A stretch of DNA of 64,000 bases from Enterococcus canis NBRC 100695 (GCF_001544375.1 NZ_BCQJ01000002.1:310001-374000); one strand, 5' to 3'; shown: positions 29,676 to 39,995, numbered from the stretch's first letter. Translations and numbers: made by a program. Notes: a model not told the origin generated them from the sequence alone.

Positions 29676-31670
29676 TCAAATTGTATAACTTACGTCATCG
29701 AATATACTATATTCGAGAGCAACAATTTTAATGATTGAAAGGATGGTTTCTGCACTAAAGTTTGTTTCTACAGTATCCCCATTCATCAGGTTACCAATAC
29801 TTCTAATATCCCTATTAGAAAACAAACGTTTTAATGCTCCCTTTCTCTTTAGATTAAGAAAAGTTTGGCTATCGATTTCCCATACATAATCTAAGAAACC
29901 TATCAATAATCTTTTCCAACTATCAACTTTTAGATCTTTGTTAGCAATCGACAGCAGCTTTGGCTTACTACCAGTTATATTTAGTTCTTCATCTAAAAAA
30001 TGTTCTCCTGACAATGAAGGCTGTTCAATACTTTGCGTCTGTATAGGAAATCGCCAAATTTCCAATGCTTGTCGAGCTAATTCTTTCCCCCGATTTTCAA
30101 TTGTCGAAGCGTTCCAGCTCTGATATTTTTCAGCCACGTCTCGGGATAACGAGATATTAGATTCTTTATACAATAATCTTTTTTCACTAAATATCTTATT
30201 TGATAATTCTGGATTATACCCTGTTAAAGTTAAATTGCCAATTGTATCACCATATTTAAGTTTTACTTCATTTACATTTTTGACTTCCACTTTCCATTCA
30301 TTAGTCAACGTTTGTGGTAAGATATGTTCCACTTGCATTTTAGTAAAGTCAAGAGGTTCTTTAGTGCGGTATAATTCTAGCATTTCCAAAGTCAATTTTA
30401 CTAAATTATTCTTACGATTATAAATATCAATAGATTGAAAACTATTTATAAATTCTTCATCTCTTGGAAACAGTTGATTTCCACGCTTGCTTACTAACTC
30501 ATGAATTAAGCGTTCTTTTTCGCAATCAATCGAGATTTCACGAGACAAAGCAGCAAACATTTTATTCAAAACGTTGGTTTTCTTGTCTGTAATTAGTCGC
30601 CGGAACAAAAAAGATTCAATTGTTTCAAAGATAATGCCTACATCTTTCCAGGACAATGCTCCATCATCTGCTAATTTTAGAATTTGCATTAGATATGGAT
30701 AAGTGACTGTTGATTTTAATTGATTGATTCTCTTAATTCTTTCATTCACCATATTATCTGGTATTTCTTCACTAGTTAGCCAAAGAAAGTATTTAGAATA
30801 GTTTTCAAGTTCTTTGATAGCTACTTCAGCAGAATAACGATTTGAATTAAAAAAACGTTTATACTCTTCATACACTCTACTTTCAGTAACTGTCGCACCA
30901 TATTTCAGCGTTAAGTAGAATCGACTAAATGTTGATATTTGATTGGTAGGGATTCGTTCTTCAATTTTAGTCCAATAATCTTGATATAAACGATTTTGTG
31001 TTTCGTGATCGATTCCCATTAAAAGAAAATTACGAATCAAATCAGAGGCAGTCAAAGATAGACCTGTCGAATTGATACTTTCAAAAATAACTTGTGGATT
31101 CTCTGACTCATCATTCCCGTTCAACTCGATATAAACAATTTCAATCATGCTTAGAGCATTAAAAAAGTCTCGTGGTTCATAATCAGATGCTTTAATTTTT
31201 GTTACAAAAAGTTGATAATTTTCGTAGACTTTAGAAGGTTCTTCTATTGACATATTCTCGATTATCTTGCGGAATACAAAACGATCTTTCTCAACTGAAC
31301 GTAATTTAATTTTGTTGTTTTCATCACTTCTAGGATTTTTCAAATAATCATCGACTATTTCACTATACAATTCTTCATCATTTGAAATATCCGCAATTGC
31401 TTTTAAAAACAACATAAAGCTTGTAATTCGCTGCTGACCATCAATTATATTAAAATACTTACTTAATTTAGGTCCGCGTTCGTCTACATATACAATCGTT
31501 CCTAAAAAATGCTTACTAGAAAAATTATCCTGAATAATTTTTTCTACGTCTTCGAACAATTGAGTACATTGTTCACTAGACCATTCATAGTTGCGCTGAT
31601 AAACGGGAATATTAAAAATGGTTTTCTTTTGTTCCAAAAATTCGAAAAACTTAATTGTATCTGCCTTCAC
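29676..31670 (-). CDS. GmrSD-type DUF262/DUF1524 nuclease
   Basis: The protein of 664 residues starts at GTG 31670, 7 bases after AGGAG. The N-terminal DUF262 domain has IPVYQRNYEW (about 21-30) and DGQQRIT (about 77-83), a ParB-like NTPase motif. The DUF1524 HNH-type nuclease has VEHILPQTL (His about 449) and GNLTL with the N..SN..F..K pattern at about 488-505. In GmrSD this pair cleaves glucosylated or otherwise modified DNA using nucleotide. A C-terminal extension (about 560-664) is of unknown role. It is the last gene of the island operon, 10 bases after the helicase gene. Confidence 0.88.
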   Translation of the reverse strand: MKADTIKFFEFLEQKKTIFNIPVYQRNYEWSSEQCTQLFEDVEKIIQDNFSSKHFLGTIVYVDERGPKLSKYFNIIDGQQRITSFMLFLKAIADISNDEELYSEIVDDYLKNPRSDENNKIKLRSVEKDRFVFRKIIENMSIEEPSKVYENYQLFVTKIKASDYEPRDFFNALSMIEIVYIELNGNDESENPQVIFESINSTGLSLTASDLIRNFLLMGIDHETQNRLYQDYWTKIEERIPTNQISTFSRFYLTLKYGATVTESRVYEEYKRFFNSNRYSAEVAIKELENYSKYFLWLTSEEIPDNMVNERIKRINQLKSTVTYPYLMQILKLADDGALSWKDVGIIFETIESFLFRRLITDKKTNVLNKMFAALSREISIDCEKERLIHELVSKRGNQLFPRDEEFINSFQSIDIYNRKNNLVKLTLEMLELYRTKEPLDFTKMQVEHILPQTLTNEWKVEVKNVNEVKLKYGDTIGNLTLTGYNPELSNKIFSEKRLLYKESNISLSRDVAEKYQSWNASTIENRGKELARQALEIWRFPIQTQSIEQPSLSGEHFLDEELNITGSKPKLLSIANKDLKVDSWKRLLIGFLDYVWEIDSQTFLNLKRKGALKRLFSNRDIRSIGNLMNGDTVETNFSAETILSIIKIVALEYSIFDDVSYTI

Positions 31671-31680
31671 TTGCCTACTC

Positions 31681-34600
31681 CTATTCTCCAAATGATGAGT
31701 TAATTAAATCTTGTAGTCTGCCATTTTTTACATAAGGGACAGTATCTTCTTGTAAGAAGTTGTTACGGTTGATAGATTGGTCTAAATTACCAAAAATAAA
31801 ATTCGTCGCAATTTTGTAGATAATCTCAGTCGGAGCGAAACCATAGACTTGATTTTCTAAAATATGCTTGATTCGTTCATTATCATTTGGAAATTCTGCT
31901 TTGATTATTGGACTGTTATACAGTTTTTTCACGATTTCGGTAATGTATAGTCCTGATTTCATATAAAGATCAGCGAAAGTTTTACTAGAATCATCATAAA
32001 TGCCAGGATTTTCTTTCTCTAAATCTTCCACCATCATTTTTACAACCCATTTTGGTGTATAAATCTGATTGGTTTTTTGTGGGGGAATATAATCAAAAAT
32101 ATCCTCATCTTTTTCTTCAAAGTAATTCCCTAGTTCAGCTTTTTTGCGTAAGAACTCTTGAACGGATTCATTAAAGACCACTTCATCAAATAGTTTCCCA
32201 GCAAAATAATGCTGTTCGCCATTTTCTTCATATTCACCACCATCACGTAAGAATAAGAACTGATCAACGGTAATGCCCGTAACTTCTTGAAAAACATTTT
32301 CTGGAGTGTATTGCTCAAAGTTCTCCAGTGTCAGTCCGCCATCGCCATAAGCCATAATAAAACTTGGAATCGTTCGAGCAAAACCGCGCAAACGACCGCG
32401 AACATCTTCTTCGATTTCTGTTTTTGTTTGGTTCTTTATTCTACGTTCTTGCGTTTCAATAATTTCTTTTTGAACTGTTTCGACTGTTTCTACTACCCGT
32501 TTTTCTACCTCTTTTGTATGGGTTTCAACAGCTTCTTCCAGTTTCGCTTGGTATTCTTTTTCTACAGCTACACGTTTTTCTTCATTATTCGCTTTTTTGA
32601 CTTCTTCTTTTAAGTTATTTTCGAGATGAGCTTTTTCAATCATAAAATCAGCATTCGCTTTATCAACAGAACGCTTCACTTCTTCTTCGACTTTTTTCTC
32701 GATTTTTTTTGTAGCTGCCGTAGTCATGCCATATTCAGTTTTTACTTCTTGAATTTTTGGCTTAAATATTTCTCCTACAGATTGAATGATATTTTTAGCT
32801 AAAACATCCGCAGTCTTTTTATTAGCTACAGGCACTAGGGTTTCGGCTATGACATCTTGAACTTTTTCCGTTGTATATTGTTTTTCACCAAAAATTGCTT
32901 CACTTTTTGTAATAACGATTTCTGGTTCAACGATTGCTTGCCCTTCATCAGTTACTTCAATCTCTTTGGTATCAATTGGTGCTTTATCTTCTGGTTTGGT
33001 AACTTTTCCTTGAGAAACATAGTCCATATTGTCTAAAATATCCAAAGCTGCTTGTGGTGCTTGAAAGATCCCAGCAATATTGGCAAGTAACAAATTACTC
33101 ATAAAGCCACGCTTCACGACTTCAGCTGCTTTGATTGCTTTTGGAATTGTCAAGACTTGAGCAGCATCCAGTTCCACCATCTTACCTTCAGCATCTTCAC
33201 CAATAACTGGGAAAAAGTTCAATAAATGCTTAATATTTTCTTCACGATCCTTAGTTGTACCACCACCAGCTGCCGTATGCGTTGATAAGTTATTGGCAAA
33301 TTCATCGAAAATAATTAATGTTCGTTCAGGGGCAAAATCAAAAACATACGCATTTTGTTTTTGATAACGAACTTCTTCACCATTTACTTTTTCTGTCCAC
33401 ACATACGGATTTTGCGCACGAAATGCTGCTTGCATGTATAGTGCTGGTGATTTCATATTGCTTAACATCATCACAGCTGTCCATTCTGGAATCGTTACCC
33501 CAGTTGTTAACTGTCCTACTGAAAGAGTAATAGTTTTATCATGCTTCTCAATGGCATCTCGCACTCGCTTCAAAGCGGTTTCATTTGCTGCTGCATCCTC
33601 AACTTCTGCTCTCCCATCACCTGCTGCTAAAATTATTTGATAATTTTCAAAAACAGGATGACTCTCTAGCAGTTTTTTCAGTGCTTTAGCACTTGCTACT
33701 CGATTTAAAATCCAAAAAGTATGCTTTAGTTCATTACGTAACTCGGAAGTTGAAAAAGGATACTTTTCATTTTGAGTCAATGTATTTAACCACTTCACTA
33801 CATCGGCTTCATGGATAAATTTCCCATCTTCTTTAGTGGCAAAAAATTCATTTAGATCAAAAGCAAAGTCGATATTATTACCATCTTCCAAGATCATGCC
33901 TTGATTAACTTCTTCGGTAATTATTTTTGATATTTGATACGTGAACATATTTAATTGCGGTAGTGTTTCATAAGGATTATTTTCTTCATCCTCTTCAGCC
34001 CAATTTTCTTTTGCCGCTTGTTCATCTTCATAGGACCAGTTGAAAATTTGATCGTCACTGAAAGTTCCTTTGGCGATTGCTTTAAAAGGTGTTCCTGATA
34101 AATGCAATGTAAATTGACGTTTGATCTTGTCAAAAGCTACATCTGTTTTAAAGGTATCTACTCCTTCGTGGGCTTCATCAATAATTAAAATATCCCAACT
34201 TGTATCAGCTACCCATTTTAACTTGTCATAACCACCGCCAAAATATAGTGATCCTTTCAAATCTTGTAGACTTAAAAAAGCAATTTGCTTTGTATCTTCA
34301 TTACTTGTGACATAATCTAAATATTCATTACGGGACATTGGGGAACGATCTTTTAGCGACTCGGATTCACTAACAAATTTATAATCTGTTTGCCAAGCAA
34401 TAAATTTCGTAAAATCATCAAACCAAGAATTTGCAATTGCAGGACGATTCGTTACAATCAATACATTTAATGCTTCTAGATTACGAACTAAATCATAAGA
34501 AGCTAAAGTCTTACCAAAACGTGGCTTTGCATTCCATAAAAATTCACCGTTAGGATTTTCTTCTGCATATGTCAGAGTCTGCTTGACTGCTAAGGCTTGT

Positions 34601-34995
34601 TCTGCACGGAGTTGATACGTCAACCGTTGCTCTTTTTGAACTTTGGTGTAATCTTTAAAAACAAATTCACGATAAAATGCTAGTGCTTTTTCAGGTTCCC
34701 CATTAAAATAGAACCATTCCGTTCCTTTATTGCGCCTTACACCATTTTTTTGTAAAAAAGTATGAAAATCTCGATCATAAAAGTAACCCCCACCGTTAAA
34801 ACGTGCTTCGTGTGCCCAAAGTTTTTTTGGCTCAATTCCAACAGTGTGGGTTTGCTCCCAAATCCGCTTATCCGCATCACGATCCGTATAACCAATCTTT
34901 ATCCAACCTTCTTTAGCAGTATTGGTCGGAGTAATATAAGCGTAAATTGTTGGTTTGATTTCTCGCTTTGGTTCAATCATCGGGGTAATGTTCAC
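31681..34995 (-). CDS. GIY-YIG nuclease/superfamily 2 helicase with methylase-like C-terminus
   Basis: The 1104-residue protein starts at GTG 34995, next to the preceding stop. Domains in order: GIY-YIG-like nuclease of the T5orf172 type (about 15-97; IYAYITP, IKIGYT, GTEWF); SF2 helicase with motif I KPRFGKTL (157-164), DEAH (273-276), SGTP (300-303), TTGVTIPEW (497-505) and QAAFRAQN (522-529); a long coiled coil (about 763-865); and a C-terminal segment with TPKWVV (980-985) and FADLYMKSG (1007-1015), resembling N6-methylase motifs X and I but with no NPPY. It looks like the translocating and cutting subunit of a restriction-like complex. Confidence 0.85.
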   Translation of the reverse strand: MNITPMIEPKREIKPTIYAYITPTNTAKEGWIKIGYTDRDADKRIWEQTHTVGIEPKKLWAHEARFNGGGYFYDRDFHTFLQKNGVRRNKGTEWFYFNGEPEKALAFYREFVFKDYTKVQKEQRLTYQLRAEQALAVKQTLTYAEENPNGEFLWNAKPRFGKTLASYDLVRNLEALNVLIVTNRPAIANSWFDDFTKFIAWQTDYKFVSESESLKDRSPMSRNEYLDYVTSNEDTKQIAFLSLQDLKGSLYFGGGYDKLKWVADTSWDILIIDEAHEGVDTFKTDVAFDKIKRQFTLHLSGTPFKAIAKGTFSDDQIFNWSYEDEQAAKENWAEEDEENNPYETLPQLNMFTYQISKIITEEVNQGMILEDGNNIDFAFDLNEFFATKEDGKFIHEADVVKWLNTLTQNEKYPFSTSELRNELKHTFWILNRVASAKALKKLLESHPVFENYQIILAAGDGRAEVEDAAANETALKRVRDAIEKHDKTITLSVGQLTTGVTIPEWTAVMMLSNMKSPALYMQAAFRAQNPYVWTEKVNGEEVRYQKQNAYVFDFAPERTLIIFDEFANNLSTHTAAGGGTTKDREENIKHLLNFFPVIGEDAEGKMVELDAAQVLTIPKAIKAAEVVKRGFMSNLLLANIAGIFQAPQAALDILDNMDYVSQGKVTKPEDKAPIDTKEIEVTDEGQAIVEPEIVITKSEAIFGEKQYTTEKVQDVIAETLVPVANKKTADVLAKNIIQSVGEIFKPKIQEVKTEYGMTTAATKKIEKKVEEEVKRSVDKANADFMIEKAHLENNLKEEVKKANNEEKRVAVEKEYQAKLEEAVETHTKEVEKRVVETVETVQKEIIETQERRIKNQTKTEIEEDVRGRLRGFARTIPSFIMAYGDGGLTLENFEQYTPENVFQEVTGITVDQFLFLRDGGEYEENGEQHYFAGKLFDEVVFNESVQEFLRKKAELGNYFEEKDEDIFDYIPPQKTNQIYTPKWVVKMMVEDLEKENPGIYDDSSKTFADLYMKSGLYITEIVKKLYNSPIIKAEFPNDNERIKHILENQVYGFAPTEIIYKIATNFIFGNLDQSINRNNFLQEDTVPYVKNGRLQDLINSSFGE

Positions 34996-36021
34996 TTAAT
35001 TCATCTCCTTCACTTTAGATTCAATGAAGTTGATTTCATCAGCGGATAAACCGTATTTTGCGTAAAGTTGTTGATCAATTTCTGGGATGGAGAGCGACCA
35101 ATTTATGTCTGATTGTAATGTGAAATCTTGAAGAGGAACTTTACGCCATGTATCTCGGTTATTGTCTTGAGTAATTTTTAAAATCCCCAACATAGTTCTA
35201 GCAAATTTTGATTTTATATATTTCAGACAACTTTCTGCTTCACTTTCTTTCGTAAATGCACCAATTCCTATAAATGTTTGTGTATATCCAATAAGCGGAG
35301 CTCCAATAAGCGGAGTCGATAACACCTCGCCAATAGCTCCAGAACCATTAGAACGAGGTACAAAAACTTTGAAAAAATTAAGATTTTTATGCGTCATATC
35401 TACAAATTTCCTTGGTAAGTAACGATATACACGCTTTTTATTAGCTAAACCTAAAACTTTGATATCGTCTTCTGATTGAGGCTCTTCAGTAAAAGCTGGG
35501 ATCTTCTCAAAAATGTTATTTCTAAATCGTTTATCTTGCCCTTTACTACCAATAATTTTTTTATATTCAGGATAATTTTTATATAGTTCTTCTAAATTGA
35601 ATTTAGTCTGTGTATAAATGATTTCAGCTAAACTTTCCGATAATGTTTCAGGTGCAGCTTTTTTCATGATATTTTGCAATTCTGGATAAGAAATAAAAGT
35701 TTCAATTGATCCAAAATTTTGATTTACATCATGATAACTAATTGCCACGCCACCTTTTATGTCCGTATTAGAAAATATTTTTGAGCTATCTTGGCTGTAA
35801 AATACAATTTTTAAATGTGGATTGTTCAACATCTTTTGATTCCATGATGTAGGTGTTTGGCCTGCGTTGAATAAAAAACGAGCTGGTGTAATTAATTCTG
35901 TTATTGATGAAACTTTATAAGCTTCATCAATAAATTTATGATAAATTGGTATTCCCGCAGTATTCTCTCCTTTCGCTTCTTCCTGATATGGTGGGTTCCC
36001 GATCACTACATCAAACTTCAT
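34996..36021 (-). CDS. Eco57I-type DNA adenine methylase, C-terminal catalytic half
   Basis: The 341-residue protein begins with the catalytic motif IV, VIGNPPYQ (NPPY at 9-12), and continues with the downstream methylase strands (ELITPARFLFNAG, IVFYSQDSSKIF, GGVAISYHD). The remaining part is a probable target-recognition region. It has no SAM-binding motif I of its own, so it must pair with the preceding protein or with the C-terminus of the helicase. Its ATG overlaps the preceding stop (ATGA), and the next gene starts right after its stop. Confidence 0.85.
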   Translation of the reverse strand: MKFDVVIGNPPYQEEAKGENTAGIPIYHKFIDEAYKVSSITELITPARFLFNAGQTPTSWNQKMLNNPHLKIVFYSQDSSKIFSNTDIKGGVAISYHDVNQNFGSIETFISYPELQNIMKKAAPETLSESLAEIIYTQTKFNLEELYKNYPEYKKIIGSKGQDKRFRNNIFEKIPAFTEEPQSEDDIKVLGLANKKRVYRYLPRKFVDMTHKNLNFFKVFVPRSNGSGAIGEVLSTPLIGAPLIGYTQTFIGIGAFTKESEAESCLKYIKSKFARTMLGILKITQDNNRDTWRKVPLQDFTLQSDINWSLSIPEIDQQLYAKYGLSADEINFIESKVKEMN

Positions 36022-36905
36022 CTCTGTTCCTCCTTCAAGGACCGAAACTCAATCATTCTATTTGTTTTCCAGTCCTTTATTTTAACTGGTATTCCTTTGG
36101 GTTCATCCAATGCTTTAAATTCTTCAAAATCACTAAATAAATCTAGTTGCTCGAGATTACTATTTAGCTCACTTAATGGCACAATATCTCTTAACCCATC
36201 CATTTGAAAAACATTGTAACTAATGATTTTGGCAATTTCTTCTTGTAATTCTTCATCAGGTAAATGCTGAAATTTTTCTTGATAATATTCAATAAAAGTA
36301 TATAGCAAATTTTCCCGTGCAATTAGCAATGAATCACCTTGATATTCGTAACCAAAACTAGCTTGATAGGCTTTTTTCACTAATCTAATCCATTCTGATG
36401 GATCATCAATTTCCTCGTTGATTATTTTTAATTTTCGATCAACAAATCCTACACGTTCACTAATTGAAATTAACTGACCAGTCACAGCATCATAGCGACT
36501 CACCATATAAGGTGCTTCTCCACAAGTGATTTCAAGCCAAGTTTTTTCAACATATTCTTCTAATGACAAATGTTGAAATTCTTTATCGACAACATCATTT
36601 TGTAATCTTACAATCCAAGTCGGGGTAAAAACTTCGGCTTTTCCTTTGGTTCGGTCTTTTTGTTCATATTTCATTTTTTCGATACGCGGACGAATCAACG
36701 TGGACTGAGCACCCGACACATGTTTCATCGTGATGCTGTCAGCTGCTCGATACCCTTTACCCATTTTTTCATAAGTATTCGTTGCCCAAATGATATTTCG
36801 ATTGGTCGTTCGATCCATCAATAGAATTTTTAATAGCTTCGACGATTGTCGTAACAAATTATTTATATCAGTGTTATCTGACTTACTACTTAAAGGCTCT
36901 ATCAA
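36018..36905 (-). CDS. DNA methylase, N-terminal SAM-binding half
   Basis: The 295-residue protein has a TTG start at 36905 behind AAGGAGG. It carries FTPTWIV (93-99, motif X of N6-adenine methylases), an altered motif I EITCGEAPY (125-133), GYEYQGDSLLIARENL (185-200) and ISYNVFQMDGL (228-238), and then ends before any NPPY. The catalytic half is the next gene, joined through ATGA. The split may be original to this family and not a mutation, since both halves have good starts. It is the first gene of the four-gene cassette. Confidence 0.8.
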   Translation of the reverse strand: MIEPLSSKSDNTDINNLLRQSSKLLKILLMDRTTNRNIIWATNTYEKMGKGYRAADSITMKHVSGAQSTLIRPRIEKMKYEQKDRTKGKAEVFTPTWIVRLQNDVVDKEFQHLSLEEYVEKTWLEITCGEAPYMVSRYDAVTGQLISISERVGFVDRKLKIINEEIDDPSEWIRLVKKAYQASFGYEYQGDSLLIARENLLYTFIEYYQEKFQHLPDEELQEEIAKIISYNVFQMDGLRDIVPLSELNSNLEQLDLFSDFEEFKALDEPKGIPVKIKDWKTNRMIEFRSLKEEQR

Positions 36906-36935
36906 AAAATGCGCCTCCTTATTTTAATATATTGA

Positions 36936-36976
36936 TAAAAAAAGAGGACTTGCTAAAAAATACAGCAAGCTCTCTT
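36936..36976 (-). terminator. Terminator-like hairpin in the leader of the island operon
   Basis: On the minus strand an imperfect 11-base-pair stem (CTTGCT/AGCAAG core, 36944-36949 with 36959-36964) is followed by seven T residues, only about 30 bases before the first gene. It either ends transcripts from the IS side or attenuates the operon. Confidence 0.6.
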
Positions 36977-36991
36977 CTCTCAGCTGCACTA

Positions 36992-37008
36992 ATACAATTT
37001 AATTGTAT
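36992..37008. promoter_or_regulatory. Palindromic operator candidate of the island operon
   Basis: ATACAATT-T-AATTGTAT is a perfect inverted repeat with one central base. It lies at and just after the expected transcription start. No regulator gene is present in the cassette. Confidence 0.5.
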
Positions 37009-37022
37009 CAATATTGCAGTTA

Positions 37023-37050
37023 ATTATAAATCCCCAAATTTCAAGAACAA
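37023..37050 (-). promoter_or_regulatory. Candidate hybrid promoter at the IS30 edge
   Basis: On the minus strand TTGTTC (37045-37050) and TATAAT (37023-37028) are 16 bases apart. The TTG of the -35 is the end of the IS inverted repeat (from 37048), so the insertion may have made or altered this promoter. Confidence 0.45.
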
Positions 37051-38345
37051 GTTAGCCACTTTTCGAAAAAAGTGAAATATCTGTGTTATTGCTAGATTCC
37101 GTGGTTGAATTGATTATGAGCTGCAGCAGGGTAGTCTGAATTGGACAGGCTGGCAGTGCCAGGCTTCCCAGACGGGGGCATACTGCAGGAGGCTCATTGT
37201 CAAATCAACTTAACGCTATTTGAAGAGCTTGTTCAAAGCATTGTTCCGGAGTTGCGTAGTTTAAGATCTTTCGGGGAAGCCGGTTCATTTTTGCTGCAAT
37301 CTGTTGAATGAACCCACGATCATATTGGTCGATACTCATTCCTTTCGGGATATAACGTCGAATCATGCGATTGTGATTCTCATTTGTTCCACGTTCACAC
37401 GAGGTATACGGGTGTGTGAAATAGACTTCTGATTGTCCAGTCAACGTCTCAGACAACTGGGCAAACTCAGAGCCGTTATCCGCGGTGATTGAGCGAAATA
37501 TATGAGAAAAAGAATAGCCGTATTCACTGATTAACTGCTGGATCGCATAGGTCACTGAATCTGCGTCTTTCGCATCGATTGCACGAATGATCTCAAGACG
37601 CGTCTTTCGTTCCGTCAACGTTAAAAGAGCTGTTTCCGAACCATCACGTTTTCCATTGACGGTGTCAATTTCAAAATGACCGAACTCTTCACGAGATTCC
37701 ACTGATAGTGGCCGCTCTTCAATGCTTTTTCCCAGCAACTTGCGATTTTTCACCACGCGCTTTTTGTTAGTGCGACGGGTCACTTTCATTTGAAGATGAA
37801 TATTTCGAATCTCGAGACGTTGTTCATCTATATACCTGTAGAGTGTCGTTGTACTGATTCTCTCATGGGGGGCAAACAGACCGTTCTGACGCACAAAACC
37901 GACTGCCGCATCTGGAGAGAAGCCCTTCGTTTTGAAGCAATCCACAAAGTAAGAAAGGAAAGCCCGGACTTACGGGAACTTCTCTTTCCGACAGCAGTTT
38001 TTACGATTCAGCAGATATCGATTTTGTGCATATTCAGCATTATACCCGTAGGAATAGTGTAAATTTCCGTTGATTTTCTTGACTTGTTTTAATTCTCCCC
38101 GCTTGATCTCATTGTGGATCGTTTGCGGGGCTACGCCGATCCGTTTGGCGATTTTCCGATTGGAAAGCCCTTCAGAATGCCAAGCTGCGATTTTTCCGCG
38201 CTCAACTTCTGTTAGGTGCTGACCTTTGCGGCGAAGTGTGATAGAATTTTGACAAGTCATAGTGAAAATCTCCTTATTGGTTTGGTGTAGGAACCCCAAT
38301 AATACACGATTTTTCACTATGATTTTTTTCTGGGTGGCTAACTTG
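37048..38345 (-). mobile_element. IS30-family insertion sequence
   Basis: The element of about 1.3 kb is bounded by inverted repeats that share CAAGTTAGCCAC exactly (37048-37059; complement at 38334-38345) and then match imperfectly for about 30 more bases. One transposase gene lies inside, with 157 noncoding bases at its 3' side. No target duplication is visible (flanks GAA and ATT), so either the ends are slightly misplaced or the copy has recombined. Confidence 0.75.
37205..38260 (-). pseudogene. IS30-family transposase with in-frame stop
   Basis: Reading from ATG 38260 (behind AAGGAG) gives an N-terminal helix-turn-helix part (LTEVERGKIAAWHSEGLSNR) of 96 codons, then TAA at 37970-37972, and the same frame continues to 37205. 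The second part carries the DDE residues: HFEIDTVNG, ITADNGSEF and ERGTNENHNRMIRRY. Since both parts share one frame, this is a nonsense change, not a frameshift. A GTG at 37945 could restart the catalytic part, but without the DNA-binding domain it should not transpose normally. Confidence 0.85.
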
Positions 38346-38596
38346 ATTATAAAATTTACGTTTTCTATTTTATAGTAATATATGATTTAATTCTAACAGA
38401 TTATTGCGTACACTGCATGATACATCTGGCCCATAGTATTTATTTAGCCGATTGATAGCTGTGCTATTTGAGCTAATATAAGCAATCATTATTCTTCAAA
38501 ATTGAATCATAGCCTCCAATGTGAACTTGAGGTTTTGATTTGACTGAAAGCTTTCTGGAACCACTCGCATAGCAGGTGATTTTCATACATATAATA
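38346..38596. other. AT-rich gap between IS30 and the eno terminator
   Basis: About 250 AT-rich bases hold no gene, RNA or clear repeat that I can support. It is the right flank of the island. Confidence 0.5.
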
Positions 38597-38628
38597 AAAA
38601 AACCGCAGCATTTTCAGCTGCGGTTTTT
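38597..38628 (-). terminator. Terminator of the glycolytic operon
   Basis: Stem AAACCGCAGC/GCTGCGGTTT (38600-38609 with 38617-38626) has T-runs on both strands and lies 50 bases after eno. Confidence 0.9.
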
Positions 38629-38675
38629 GCGTACGGGCACGCCTGTGGTTCAGACAGGTTGTATTTTAAAGGTGA

Positions 38676-39995
<1,320 letters not shown>

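Noticed and set aside
32287-32613. Plus-strand frame rich in Phe opposite the helicase coiled coil
   Set aside because: It is the antisense of the Lys/Glu-rich coiled coil; no ribosome site is present.
36936-37010. T-box riboswitch in the leader of the island operon
   Set aside because: A hairpin and T-run are present, but no T-box sequence or specifier stem is visible and the leader is too short.
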